The position numbers and the translations under genes are program-made. Below, piece after piece: positions 11,462 to 20,023 of a DNA stretch of 64,000 bases. This stretch comes from Betaproteobacteria bacterium (lineage in GTDB: Bacteria; Pseudomonadota; Gammaproteobacteria; Burkholderiales; Burkholderiaceae_C). The DNA lies in NCBI GenBank assembly GCA_947453725.1, contig CANGHH010000017.1, positions 32,001-96,000 of the forward strand. Direction: 5' to 3'. The first letter of the stretch is position 1. The number at the start of each line of letters is the position of its first letter. The notes beneath the pieces are model-generated. The model was not told the DNA's origin. It ran no database searches and saw nothing but the letters and a program-made list of their open reading frames with translations.

Positions 11462-11662
11462 CGGGTGTCTCCGGCTTGTTGTTGGCAGCGGGAGCACATT
11501 CTTGACCCAATGTCGCAAGCCCTGTGCCGGTCGGGTCTTGGTCTGCGGCACCACTTCCGGGCGCCAGCCGCCCGCCACCTGCACGAAATGCATCCGTGCT
11601 GCACGAAGCGCTTTTCGACCCGAATTGACCCCGAATGAACCTGGGGAAAGTCCTGCCCAGGA
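11462..11662 (-). promoter_or_regulatory. cox promoter region with candidate RcoM operator repeats
   Basis: This region lies between rcoM and coxM. Two tandem 11-bp units, TTCGACCCGAA (11614-11624) and TTGACCCCGAA (11625-11635), are followed by a degenerate third. A related TTGACCCAATG lies at 11502-11512, closer to coxM. A second motif, CTGCACGAA, occurs twice exactly 20 bases apart (11579-11587 and 11599-11607). LytTR-domain regulators such as RcoM bind direct repeats at helical spacing, so these are candidate CO-responsive operators. Which set is the real site cannot be told from sequence. I saw no convincing sigma-70 promoter. Confidence 0.5.
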
Positions 11663-12427
11663 CTAACCCTGGCGTGAGGCGACACCGGCCGCTGCGATGC
11701 CCAACCGGGCCATCAGGGCGTTGCTGCTGGTGCGAGAAACGGGCACTTCGGTTTCGTCGTCACGCAGACGCAACACCAGCCGGCCGTCAACCCGCAAGAG
11801 CTGCACCACGTGCCGCAGGTTGACGATGTGGCTGCGGTGGACGCGCATGAAATGCTCGGCGTCGAGGCGGGCCTCCAGGTCGCCGATGCTGAGGTTGCAG
11901 AACTGATTGGCCCCGGCGGTGATGACCCGCGTGTAGTGCCCGTCGGCGTTCAGCCGCAGCACGTCTTCGGCCTCGATGAACTGGATGTTCTGGCCCGAGA
12001 CGGTGGGTATTTTCCGCAGCTGGCGGCGGACCACGGCCGTCGCGTCGGGCGCGGGCTGCTCGTCGGCCGCCACCAGTTCGGTGATGTCGTAGAAGACCAG
12101 CACATAGCCGGTGGGCTGCTGCGTGCCGTCGGCCGTGCGCGCCACCTTGATCAGCAGCACCCGCTCGGGGATGTTGATGATCATCGTCATCGGCGGCGGG
12201 TTCGCCACCGGGCAGGTCGATGCCTGGTCGAGCAGGAATTCAACCTTGGGGCGCGAGCGTTCGGGATGGAAGCTCAGCACCATGCGGTTGAAAGGCTGCA
12301 TGCGCTCGACCGGCAGCACCCGTCGCGCGAAGTCATTCATGCCGGTGACATGGCGGTCGTTGTCGAGGTGGACAACGCCCACGTCGAAGCGTTCCAGCAG
12401 GTACAGCGGCGATACGGCAGGTGCCAT
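11663..12427 (-). CDS. rcoM: RcoM-type CO-sensing heme regulator (PAS-LytTR)
   Basis: A 254-residue transcription factor with an N-terminal PAS domain (about residues 8-120) and a C-terminal LytTR DNA-binding domain (about residues 145-245, with HFMRVHRSHIVNL). The PAS domain closely follows the RcoM proteins of Paraburkholderia xenovorans as I recall them. FHPERSR provides His54, matching the proximal heme ligand His74. TCPVANPPPMTM provides Cys72 and Met82, matching Cys94 and Met104, the ligands exchanged for CO. The gene lies directly upstream of coxM on the same strand, which fits a regulator that turns on CO oxidation when CO binds its heme. ATG at 12427 gives the conserved start. Assignment rests on motif recall and context. 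Confidence 0.88.
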   Translation of the reverse strand: MAPAVSPLYLLERFDVGVVHLDNDRHVTGMNDFARRVLPVERMQPFNRMVLSFHPERSRPKVEFLLDQASTCPVANPPPMTMIINIPERVLLIKVARTADGTQQPTGYVLVFYDITELVAADEQPAPDATAVVRRQLRKIPTVSGQNIQFIEAEDVLRLNADGHYTRVITAGANQFCNLSIGDLEARLDAEHFMRVHRSHIVNLRHVVQLLRVDGRLVLRLRDDETEVPVSRTSSNALMARLGIAAAGVASRQG

Positions 12428-12528
12428 GACTTCCCAGCAAGCGGCTACAGCGCGGATTGGACCACGGCGGTTCACGCCGCCTGCACGTGGCCTGCACGCG
12501 GCCGCCGGGCGCAACAGTGGCCCGGCGC

Positions 12529-12553
12529 ACGGACCACGGACCACGGACCACGG
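12529..12553. repeat. Short 7-bp tandem repeat between rcoM and the GGT gene
   Basis: The unit ACGGACC occurs three times in a row plus a partial fourth copy, in the 154-base gap upstream of rcoM. The rest of this gap shows nothing else recognisable beyond a duplicated CCTGCACG. Confidence 0.7.
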
Positions 12554-12581
12554 TCGGTATCGCGGCGCGAACCGCCGCCGC

Positions 12582-14330
12582 TCAAAGGCCGAGCGCCAGC
12601 CCGCTGTTGCGCCGCGGGTCGTTGGCGCCGTAGTAGCGGTTCCGGCCCACCGGCGGTCCGCCCAGGGTAGGCGCCCCGACCAGGATGGCCGCCACGTGGT
12701 TGCCCGGCTGCGGCGGGCCGATGCGCTGACCCTTGGCTTCGAGCAGCGCCCGCGTGTCGGGCGAGATCGCGTAGGGCTCGAAGTTGGTGATGTCGGGCAG
12801 CCATTGCTGGTGGAAACGCGGCGCGTCCACCGCCTCCTGCAGGTTCATGCCGTAGTCGACGACGTTGATCAGCGTGTGCAGCACGGCAGTGATGATGCGG
12901 CTGCCGCCGGGCGAGCCGAGCACCATCAGCGGCTGGCCGTCGCGGCTGACGATGGTCGGGCTCATCGACGACAGGGGCCGCTTGCCCGGAGCGATGGCGT
13001 TGGCCTCGCCCTGCACCAGGCCGTAACTGTTGGGCACGCCGAGCTTCAGCGTGAAGTCGTCCATCTCGTTGTTCAGCAGCACCCCGGTGCCCTGCGCGGT
13101 GACCCCGGCGCCGAACCAGTCGTTGAGGGTGTAGGTCACCGCGACCGCATTGCCGTGGCGGTCGGCGATCGAGTAATGCGTGGTGTTGCTGCCTTCGTGC
13201 GGCGCCACGCCCGGGCGCAGATCCTTGGACACCGCGGCCCGGTCGGGGTCGATGGCAGCGCGGATCTGCGCCGCGTAGGCCTTGTCGGTCAGCCGGGCGG
13301 TCGGGTTGCTGACGAAGTCCGGGTCGCCCAGGTAGCTGTTGCGGTCGACATAGGCGTGGCGCAGGGCCTCGATCTGGTGGTGGACGGCCTGCGCCGAGCG
13401 GAAGCCCCAGGCCTTCAGCGGGTAGCCTTCCAGGATGTTCAGCACCTCGCAGATGACGACCCCGCCGCTGCTGGGCGGCGGCGCCGCGACGACGCGCAGG
13501 CCGCGGTAGTCGCACTCCAGCGGCGGCATCTCGCGCGGGGCGTAGCCGTCGAGGTCGGCCTGGCTCAGGATGCCGCCGCCGCGCTGGCTGGCGCGAACCA
13601 GCGCCGCACCCACCGCGCCCTGGTAGAAGCCGGCGGCGCCGCGCTGGGCGATGGCCCGCAGCGTGCGGGCCAGGTCCTTCTGCACCAGACGCTCGCCGAC
13701 CTCGAAGGCCGCGCCGCCGGGCTTCAGGAAAATCGCCGCCGAGGGTTCGTCACGGCGGAACTTGTCGCCGCCGGCCACCAGCATCTCGACGTCACCGCGG
13801 TCGAGCACGAAGCCCTTCTCGGCCAGCGCGATGGCCGGCGCCAGCAGGGCCGGCCGGCTCATCGTGCCGTACTTGGCGCGGACCTGCTCCAGGCCCGCCA
13901 CGCTGCCCGGCACGGCGACCGCCAGATGGCCGCTGGTGCTCAGCTTCGGAATCACCTGGCCGGCCGCGTCGAGGTACATGCCGGGCGTGGCGGCCAGCGG
14001 CGCCTTCTCGCGGAAGTCGACGAAGGTCTTGCGGCCGTCGGCGAGCTGCACGGTCATGAAGCCGCCGCCGCCCAGGTTGCCGGCGGCCGGGTAGACGACG
14101 GCCAGCGCGTAGCCCACCGCGACCGCGGCGTCGATGGCGTTGCCGCCCCGCCGCAGCACATCGACGCCGACCTGGGTGGCCAGGTGCTGGGCCGTCACCA
14201 CCATGCCGTTCTCGGCCGCCACCGGCGCCACCGAAGCGGCCTGCACCGGCACGCCGGCGGCGGCCCAGACCAGACAGCTGGCGACGGTGGCCAGCAGGGC
14301 GCGGCGCGTCGGCATCAGGCAGGCGCTCAT
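12582..14330 (-). CDS. ggt: Gamma-glutamyltransferase (gamma-glutamyltranspeptidase)
   Basis: A 582-residue precursor of a secreted Ntn-hydrolase that cleaves or transfers the gamma-glutamyl group of glutathione and related compounds. An N-terminal signal peptide is visible (ending near VPVQAAS), so the enzyme is periplasmic. Self-cleavage would occur before the Thr in EGSNTTHYSIAD, giving the large and small subunits; the first Thr of the pair is the catalytic nucleophile. Substrate-site sequences PLSSMSPTIV and LGSPGGSRII are intact. The start at 14330 overlaps the stop of the methyltransferase gene (ATGA), so the two are co-translated. A start at 14315 is also possible. Confidence 0.94.
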   Translation of the reverse strand: MSACLMPTRRALLATVASCLVWAAAGVPVQAASVAPVAAENGMVVTAQHLATQVGVDVLRRGGNAIDAAVAVGYALAVVYPAAGNLGGGGFMTVQLADGRKTFVDFREKAPLAATPGMYLDAAGQVIPKLSTSGHLAVAVPGSVAGLEQVRAKYGTMSRPALLAPAIALAEKGFVLDRGDVEMLVAGGDKFRRDEPSAAIFLKPGGAAFEVGERLVQKDLARTLRAIAQRGAAGFYQGAVGAALVRASQRGGGILSQADLDGYAPREMPPLECDYRGLRVVAAPPPSSGGVVICEVLNILEGYPLKAWGFRSAQAVHHQIEALRHAYVDRNSYLGDPDFVSNPTARLTDKAYAAQIRAAIDPDRAAVSKDLRPGVAPHEGSNTTHYSIADRHGNAVAVTYTLNDWFGAGVTAQGTGVLLNNEMDDFTLKLGVPNSYGLVQGEANAIAPGKRPLSSMSPTIVSRDGQPLMVLGSPGGSRIITAVLHTLINVVDYGMNLQEAVDAPRFHQQWLPDITNFEPYAISPDTRALLEAKGQRIGPPQPGNHVAAILVGAPTLGGPPVGRNRYYGANDPRRNSGLALGL

Positions 14331-15187
14331 CGGGGCACCGCCGGGTTCTGCGCGGTGGCCGGCTTGACGAACTTCAGGATGAACTCGTCCTTGGGCATCG
14401 CCGGCTCGGGCGTCTCGCGGTCGCGCGGGTCGGCCGGGTTGCGCAGGAAGGCACCCGCAGCCTGCAACTGGAATCCGGCGGCTTCGACTTCGCTGCGCAG
14501 GAAGGCTTCCTCGATGCGGTGCAGCGTGCTCGACTCCGAGATGCCGGTGCCGGGCCGGCCCGCGTGGTCGGCGACGATGTAGACGCCACCCGGCTTCAAG
14601 GCCGCGAAGACGGCACGGTTCAGCTGCCCGCGGCCCGCGCCCAGGGCGCCCAGGTCGTGGTAGTTGAACATCAGCGTGACGACGTCGAGCCGGCCCTGGG
14701 CCAATTCCGGCGGCAGCGGATCGACCAGGGGTCGCAGCAGCAGCGCGATCGGCGCCGCGGCTGCCGGCGTGGCAGCCAGCCGGGCCTGGCGGTCGAGCAC
14801 GCCGGCCCCGGGCGCGCGGGCGCCGGGGGGCACCGGGCGGCTGGGGTCGCGCGGCTGGGCCTGGCCGAAAACCTGGCCGCTGGGGCCGACGGCGCGGGCC
14901 AGCAATTCCGTCGTGTAGCCGCCGCCGGCGACCACGTCCAGCGCCACCATGCCGGGGCGCAGGCCGATGAAGCCGAGCACCTGCTCGGGCTTGCGCCGCC
15001 GGTCGTTGTCGCGGTCGGCGGCGGTGCGGTCGGGGCGGTTGACGACCGCGGCGATCTGCGCCTCGGTCAGGACGGCCGGCGCGGTGGACGCCGTCGGCGC
15101 AACGGGCGTCAGCGCGCAGGCGCTGAGCATGCAGACGGCGGCGGCCGAGAGCCCGGCTCGCAGCGCGCTCAGAGCGGTGTGGTTCAT
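14327..15187 (-). CDS. Secreted, lipoprotein-like class I SAM-dependent methyltransferase
   Basis: A 286-residue protein. The first 25 residues form a lipoprotein signal with a lipobox-like MLSAC, placing the protein in the cell envelope. The body is a class I methyltransferase-like domain: a degenerate SAM loop (VALDVVAGGGYTTELLARAVGP), LDVVTLMFNYHDLG and LKPGGVYIVADHAGRPG. Such predicted periplasmic methyltransferase-like proteins are found in proteobacteria, but their substrates are unknown to me. It overlaps ggt by 4 bases. Start ATG at 15187. Confidence 0.8.
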   Translation of the reverse strand: MNHTALSALRAGLSAAAVCMLSACALTPVAPTASTAPAVLTEAQIAAVVNRPDRTAADRDNDRRRKPEQVLGFIGLRPGMVALDVVAGGGYTTELLARAVGPSGQVFGQAQPRDPSRPVPPGARAPGAGVLDRQARLAATPAAAAPIALLLRPLVDPLPPELAQGRLDVVTLMFNYHDLGALGAGRGQLNRAVFAALKPGGVYIVADHAGRPGTGISESSTLHRIEEAFLRSEVEAAGFQLQAAGAFLRNPADPRDRETPEPAMPKDEFILKFVKPATAQNPAVPR

Positions 15188-15246
15188 CGATTCATCCCCT
15201 CGGGTTGGGCGCTGGCGGCATCGCCCGCGCGGCGCCGACGATAGCG

Positions 15247-16089
15247 TCAGCAGACGCTTTTCGGCTGCAACACCGTGACCCGCCCTTTGCCGGCCGCCTT
15301 CGAGGCGTACATGGCGGCGTCGGCCTGCTGGATCAGGTGCTCGGCACCGAGCAACTCGCCAGAGAAGCAGACCACGCCGATGCTGGCCGAGACCGACAGG
15401 CCGCGGCCGCTGAAAGGCACCGGCTACTCGTCGCCGCCGAACCGGGCCACGGTGTCGCTGCGGCGGACCGCGGCGGCCAGGCGCTGCGCCACGGTCGCCA
15501 GGACCGTGTCGCCGGCGGCGTGGCCGTGGGCGTCGTTGACCTGCTTGAAGCAGTCCAGGTCGACAAACAGCAGGGCACCCGGGTCGCCGGTTCGCGCGGC
15601 CTGCTGCATCGCGCCCTGCAGCCGGTCGATCAGCAGGTTGCGGCGCGGCAAGCCCGTCAGCTCGTCGTGCAGCGAGCGTTCGACCAGCTTCATTTCCTTG
15701 CGTTTGCGCTGGGTGGCAAAGGCGATGCTCCGCTCCAGCAGGGCGGCATCGAAGTTGCCCTTGACGAGGAAGTCCTGCGCGCCCAAGGCCAGCGCGTCCA
15801 GCCCCATCGGCAAACTCTCGTCGCCGGTCAGCACGATGATGGGCAGCTCGGCGTTGGCATTCGCCACCGCCTCCAGGACCTGAAAGCCCTCGGCGTCGGG
15901 CAGGCCGAGGTCGAGCAGCACGGCCTGGCAATGCGGGTCGTCGAGCAGCATCTCGACCGCGGCGCCCGCACTCTGCACCCAGCGCAGGGCGGGCAAACCG
16001 CGCTGCGGCAGGTCGCCGAGCAGGGCCTGGGTCAGGCGGGCATCTCCGGGGTTGTCCTCGACCAGCAGCAAATAGGGCGACAGGTTCAC
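15247..16089 (-). pseudogene. Receiver-GGDEF response regulator, interrupted in the GGDEF domain
   Basis: The intact part is a receiver domain with phosphoacceptor Asp60 ([10 protein letters not shown]), followed by the first half of a diguanylate cyclase domain ([31 protein letters not shown]). Right after GGDE an in-frame TAG at 15424-15426 ends the protein at 221 residues. Translation beyond it in the same frame resumes recognisable GGDEF sequence (SVSASIGVV, QADAAMYASKAAGKGR) down to a TGA at 15247, but about 30 residues normally found between GGDEF and SxSIG are missing. So the gene carries both a nonsense codon and an internal in-frame deletion. The receiver may still be made. It overlaps the upstream kinase by 4 bases. 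A sequencing or assembly error is possible. Confidence 0.82.
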
Positions 16090-17312
16090 CGCGACTCCCC
16101 GCCGCGAGAACCGCGGCCCAGCGTGAAGCGGAAGGTCGCCCCGGCGCCGGGGCTGCTGTCGGCCCAGATGGCGCCGCCGTGGCGCTCGACGGTACGCCGG
16201 GCGCCGGCCAGCCCCAGGCCGCTGCCTTCGTGGCCGGCCGAGGACGGCAGCCGCTCGAAGTCCTCGAACAGCTGGCTGGCCTGTTCCATCGCGAAGCCGA
16301 CCCCGTTGTCGCGGACGAAGAAGACGGTCGCTTCTGCGCCCGGTCCTTCGTCCTGACTTTCGCCCGGGCTTTCGGCCGGAATTTCGCAGCCGAACTCGAT
16401 TTCAGCCGCCGCCGTCGTGCGGCTGTATTTCCACGCGTTTTCCAGCAGGTTCTGCAGCAGGCTGGCGACCAGCGCGCGGTCACCCTGGGCGGCGATGCCG
16501 GGGGCGATCCGCCAACGCACCGGGCGCCGGGGTTCCGCGGCCGTCAGGCGCTCGGCGATGGCCTGCGCCAGCGCCGTCAGATCCAGGCGCTCGCGCGGCG
16601 GCGCCTGCTGGCGCTGCTCGGCCAGCGACAGCAACCGCTCGATCAGGCCGTTCATGTCCAGCGCTGATTGCTCGATCAGCTGCAGTCGCCGCCAGGCAGT
16701 CGACGGCAGGACTTCCCGGGCGTCGCGGCGGACCAGCTGGGTCATGCCGATGATGCCGGCCAAGGGGCCGCGCAGGTCGTGGGCCAGGCTCCGGTTCAGC
16801 CCGCGCAGCTCGGCATTGGCTGATTCCAGGCTGGCGGTGCGCTCGCCGACGCACCGCTCGACATCGACCTCGATCGCGCGGCACTGCGCCTCGCGGCGGT
16901 GCAGGCCCTCACCGAGCTGCCGCCGCTGCACGGCGAGGCGCATCGCGCGCAGCAGCGTCGCGCTGGTGGTGTGCTGTTTGGCCAGGCAGTCCTCGGCACC
17001 GGTGCGCAGCGCGTCCAGCGCCAGCTCGTCGTCGTCATCGCCGGTCAGGATGACCACCGGTGTGCCCGGGGCCGCCCGGTGCACGGCGAGGTAGCCGGCC
17101 AGACCCTGGCTGTCCGGCAGGCCCAGGTCGAGCAGCACGACGTCGGGCTCGGCCTCGCCCAGCGCGGCCAGCCCGGCGGCCAGCGTGGCGGCCAGCGTGG
17201 CGGCCAGGTGCACGGTGCAGCCCTTGCCGAAGTGGTCGTCGAGGTAGGTGCCCACCAGGCGCGCGTCGTCCAGGTTGTCCTCGATCAGCAGCACGTTGTT
17301 GAATCCGGTCAT
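16086..17312 (-). CDS. Hybrid protein: receiver domain followed by histidine kinase
   Basis: A 408-residue cytoplasmic protein. Residues 1-125 are a receiver with phosphoacceptor Asp62 ([13 protein letters not shown]). A coiled linker leads to a HisKA domain with phosphorylated His178 ([13 protein letters not shown]) and an HATPase domain with N box ([13 protein letters not shown]), G1 (DNGVGF) and G2 ([11 protein letters not shown]). There is no membrane segment, so input probably comes by phosphotransfer to the receiver. Its stop overlaps the start of the receiver-GGDEF gene. It lies 54 bases downstream of the CheY-like regulator in the same run. Signal and output are unknown. Confidence 0.9.
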   Translation of the reverse strand: MTGFNNVLLIEDNLDDARLVGTYLDDHFGKGCTVHLAATLAATLAAGLAALGEAEPDVVLLDLGLPDSQGLAGYLAVHRAAPGTPVVILTGDDDDELALDALRTGAEDCLAKQHTTSATLLRAMRLAVQRRQLGEGLHRREAQCRAIEVDVERCVGERTASLESANAELRGLNRSLAHDLRGPLAGIIGMTQLVRRDAREVLPSTAWRRLQLIEQSALDMNGLIERLLSLAEQRQQAPPRERLDLTALAQAIAERLTAAEPRRPVRWRIAPGIAAQGDRALVASLLQNLLENAWKYSRTTAAAEIEFGCEIPAESPGESQDEGPGAEATVFFVRDNGVGFAMEQASQLFEDFERLPSSAGHEGSGLGLAGARRTVERHGGAIWADSSPGAGATFRFTLGRGSRGGESR

Positions 17313-17366
17313 CGCAGCATCCCTGTCCGTTGTTGTTGGTGGTGGTGGCGCCAGCGGCCGCCAGGC

Positions 17367-17798
17367 TCAGGCGACACGGCTGGGCAGCAGCACGGCCTGC
17401 AACCAGTGGTGGTGAAGGTCGGCGACCAGCGCCAGGAAGTCGTCGAAGTCGTCGGGCTTGACCAGGTAGGCATTGGCGTGCGCCCGGTAGGCCGCCCGCA
17501 CATCCGCCGGGGCCGACGACGAGGTCAGCACGACGACCGGGATGTGCAACAGCGACGGGTCCTGCTTGATCGCGGCCAGCACCTCGTGGCCGCTGAGACC
17601 GGGCAGGTTGAGGTCGAGCAGCACCAGGTCGGGCATCAGCGCAGCGGACTGGGCCGCGTCGTGGCGCAGGAAGGCCAGCGCCTGTTCGCCCGAGGGCATC
17701 CAGAACAGCGCCGCGTCCAGCGCCCGCTCGACCAGCGCCTCCTGGACCAGCCGCGCGTCGGCCGGGTTGTCCTCGACCAGCAGGATGTTCGGGCTCAT
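17367..17798 (-). CDS. Single-domain CheY-like (Rcp1-type) response regulator
   Basis: A 143-residue protein consisting only of a receiver domain. It has the acidic pocket LLVEDNPADARL, phosphoacceptor Asp62 (LVLLDLNLPGLSG), Thr in VVVLTSSSAP and Lys in YLVKPDDFDDF. The NPADARL and KPxDFDDF features are those of Rcp1-type regulators that pair with PAS or phytochrome kinases. It starts inside the stop of the upstream kinase (ATGA), so it is very likely that kinase's direct partner. With no output domain it must act by protein contact or phosphorelay. Confidence 0.92.
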   Translation of the reverse strand: MSPNILLVEDNPADARLVQEALVERALDAALFWMPSGEQALAFLRHDAAQSAALMPDLVLLDLNLPGLSGHEVLAAIKQDPSLLHIPVVVLTSSSAPADVRAAYRAHANAYLVKPDDFDDFLALVADLHHHWLQAVLLPSRVA

Positions 17799-20014
17799 GC
17801 GGGCACCACGCCGTCCGCCGCGACCACGATGCGGCTGTCGCCGCGGTCGGGCAGCAGCAGGGTGAAGGTCGAGCCCTGGCCGGGCTGCGAGCGGACTTCG
17901 ATGCTGCCGCCGAGGCGCTCCACCGCGCGCTTGCAGACCGCCAGACCGATGCCGGTGCCGGCGTAGTCCTGGCGCGGGTTCAGGCGCTGGAACATCACGA
18001 AGATGCGGTCGGTGTACTGCGGGTCGATGCCGATGCCGTTGTCGCTGACCGAGATGCGCCAGAGGCCCGGCTCGCGCTCGGCCGCGACGTGGACCCGCGG
18101 TGCGCTGGCACCGCGGAACTTGATCGCGTTGCCGACCAGGTTGCTCAGCACCTGAACCCATTGCCGGTGCTCGCCCATCACCGTCGGCAAGGGCCCGAAG
18201 GTCACCCCCGCCGCGCTGTCCTGAATGGCTTCGTGCAGGTCGCGCAAGCTCTGGACGAGCACCCCGTCGAGCGACACCGGGGCCATAGGCCGGGCCGGGC
18301 TGTCCAGCCGCGCCATGCTCAACACATCGCGGATCAGGGCCAGCGCGCGCTGGGCGCCTTCGACCATGTAGGTGACGAAGTCGACGGCCTCCGCGGGCAA
18401 CTGGTCGCGGTGGCGGCGCAGCAGCAGCTGGCCGTAGCTGTTGACCATGCGCACGGGCTCCTGCAGGTCGTGCGAAGCCAGGTAGGCGAAGCGCGCCAGG
18501 TCTTCGTTCGAGTGCAGCAGCGCAGCCGTGCGCTCGGTCAGGGCCTCGTCCATCGCATGCCGTTCGGTGACGTCCTCGATGGTGCCGACATGGCCGTCGG
18601 GCACGCCGCCCTGGTGCAGCAGCGTCAGGTTCGACCGCAGCCAGGCCGGGTTGCCATCCGCCAGCAGGTGGCGGTGCTCGCGGGTCTGGATAGCGGCCTG
18701 GAAACGCACCGACAGATCGTGCGAGGCCAGACGGGCCCCGACATCGGGGTGCAGCGCCCGGTACAGGCCGAGGCCCAGCGCCTCGGCCGCGGTGATGCCG
18801 GTGATCCGCTCGAGGGCCGAATTCACGTAGTCGCAGCGGCCGTCGTTGTCGGTGGTGAACAGGCCCAGCGGCGAGGCATCCATCACCACCCGCAGACGCG
18901 CCTGGGCGCGGCGCTCGGCCGTCACGTCGGTCTTCAGCGCGAACACGCTGTGGACCCGCCCGGCGGCGTCGCGTTCGGGCACGTAGGTCACCCGCAGCAC
19001 GCGGGGATCGCCATCGCGCAGCACCGTGGCCTCGAAGGTGATCGTCTCGCCGGCCAGGGCCCGCGCCAGATAGGGCTCCATCTGGCTGGCGTCCCGCCGG
19101 CCGTGGACGTCGGCGACGGTGTGGCCGACGATGTCCCCGCGCTGCCGGCGATCCCACTCCAGGTAAGCCCGGTTGACCAGCCGGTAGCGGTGGTCGGCGT
19201 CGAGGTGGGCGATCAGCGCCGGCACCCGGTCGATGACCAGCCGCAGTTGCGCCTGCACGACGCGCCGCTGCTCGACTTCCTGCTGCAGTTCGGCGTTGGC
19301 CGAGAGCAGCGATGCCGCCATCGCGTCGACGGCGCGCGAGGCATCGCCCAACTCGTCCTGCTCGCTGGAATCGACCCGCACCGTCAGCCCGCCGCGCTGG
19401 ATCGCGGCCGACACCGCCTCCAGCCGGCTCAAGGGAATCAGCACCCGGCGCACGACCAGCCAGCCCAGCGCCAGGCAGATCAGCAGCAGCAGGCCCGGCC
19501 CGACGACGGCCGCCAGCGCCAGTTGCCGCTGCTGGCGTGCCTGCTCGTCGCCGACGCTGCGCGCCCAGCTGTAGCGCAACTCGACCAGTTCCTGGGTCTC
19601 GGCCAGCAGCCGCTCCAGCAGCAGGCTGCGGCGCCGCTCGGTGAACGGGGTCGGCTCGGGGGCCATGGCATCCAGCAATGGGCTGAACAGGCCGGCCAGT
19701 TGGAGGGCCTGCTGGTCCAGCGCCGCCAGGGCCGGCGACGACGCGGTGGCGGCAGCCGCCGCGTCGGCGATCGACAGCCGCAGGTGGGCATGGCGGGTGC
19801 GCCACTGCGCGGCCGGCCGCGGCCCGGCGTAGAGGGTCAGTTCCTGCGTCAGGATCAGCAGGTTGGCCACGTCGCGGGCGATTTCCTGGCTGCCCTGCTG
19901 GGCCTGCAGCATCGCTTCGCCGCGCTCGCTGACGATCACCAGGCTGGCCGTGACCGCGGCGACAAAGCCCAGGGCAGCGACAAGGGCCAGGATCAATTGG
20001 CTGCGGATGCGCAT
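17795..20014 (-). CDS. Membrane-bound PAS sensor histidine kinase
   Basis: A 739-residue kinase. TM1 spans about residues 7-28, a periplasmic helical region runs to about 164, and TM2 spans 165-188. A HAMP domain, two PAS domains (about 255-370 and 375-490) and a HisKA domain with His515 (YLASHDLQEPVRMV) follow. The HATPase has LSNLVGNAIKFRG, SDNGIGIDP and GTGIGLAVCKRAVERLGG. It starts 9 bases after the stop of the periplasmic binding-protein gene and overlaps the CheY-like regulator gene. That context suggests the binding protein presents a ligand to the periplasmic domain of this kinase, which is inference. Confidence 0.92.
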   Translation of the reverse strand: MRIRSQLILALVAALGFVAAVTASLVIVSERGEAMLQAQQGSQEIARDVANLLILTQELTLYAGPRPAAQWRTRHAHLRLSIADAAAAATASSPALAALDQQALQLAGLFSPLLDAMAPEPTPFTERRRSLLLERLLAETQELVELRYSWARSVGDEQARQQRQLALAAVVGPGLLLLICLALGWLVVRRVLIPLSRLEAVSAAIQRGGLTVRVDSSEQDELGDASRAVDAMAASLLSANAELQQEVEQRRVVQAQLRLVIDRVPALIAHLDADHRYRLVNRAYLEWDRRQRGDIVGHTVADVHGRRDASQMEPYLARALAGETITFEATVLRDGDPRVLRVTYVPERDAAGRVHSVFALKTDVTAERRAQARLRVVMDASPLGLFTTDNDGRCDYVNSALERITGITAAEALGLGLYRALHPDVGARLASHDLSVRFQAAIQTREHRHLLADGNPAWLRSNLTLLHQGGVPDGHVGTIEDVTERHAMDEALTERTAALLHSNEDLARFAYLASHDLQEPVRMVNSYGQLLLRRHRDQLPAEAVDFVTYMVEGAQRALALIRDVLSMARLDSPARPMAPVSLDGVLVQSLRDLHEAIQDSAAGVTFGPLPTVMGEHRQWVQVLSNLVGNAIKFRGASAPRVHVAAEREPGLWRISVSDNGIGIDPQYTDRIFVMFQRLNPRQDYAGTGIGLAVCKRAVERLGGSIEVRSQPGQGSTFTLLLPDRGDSRIVVAADGVVPA

Positions 20015-20023
20015 TTCAGGTCC

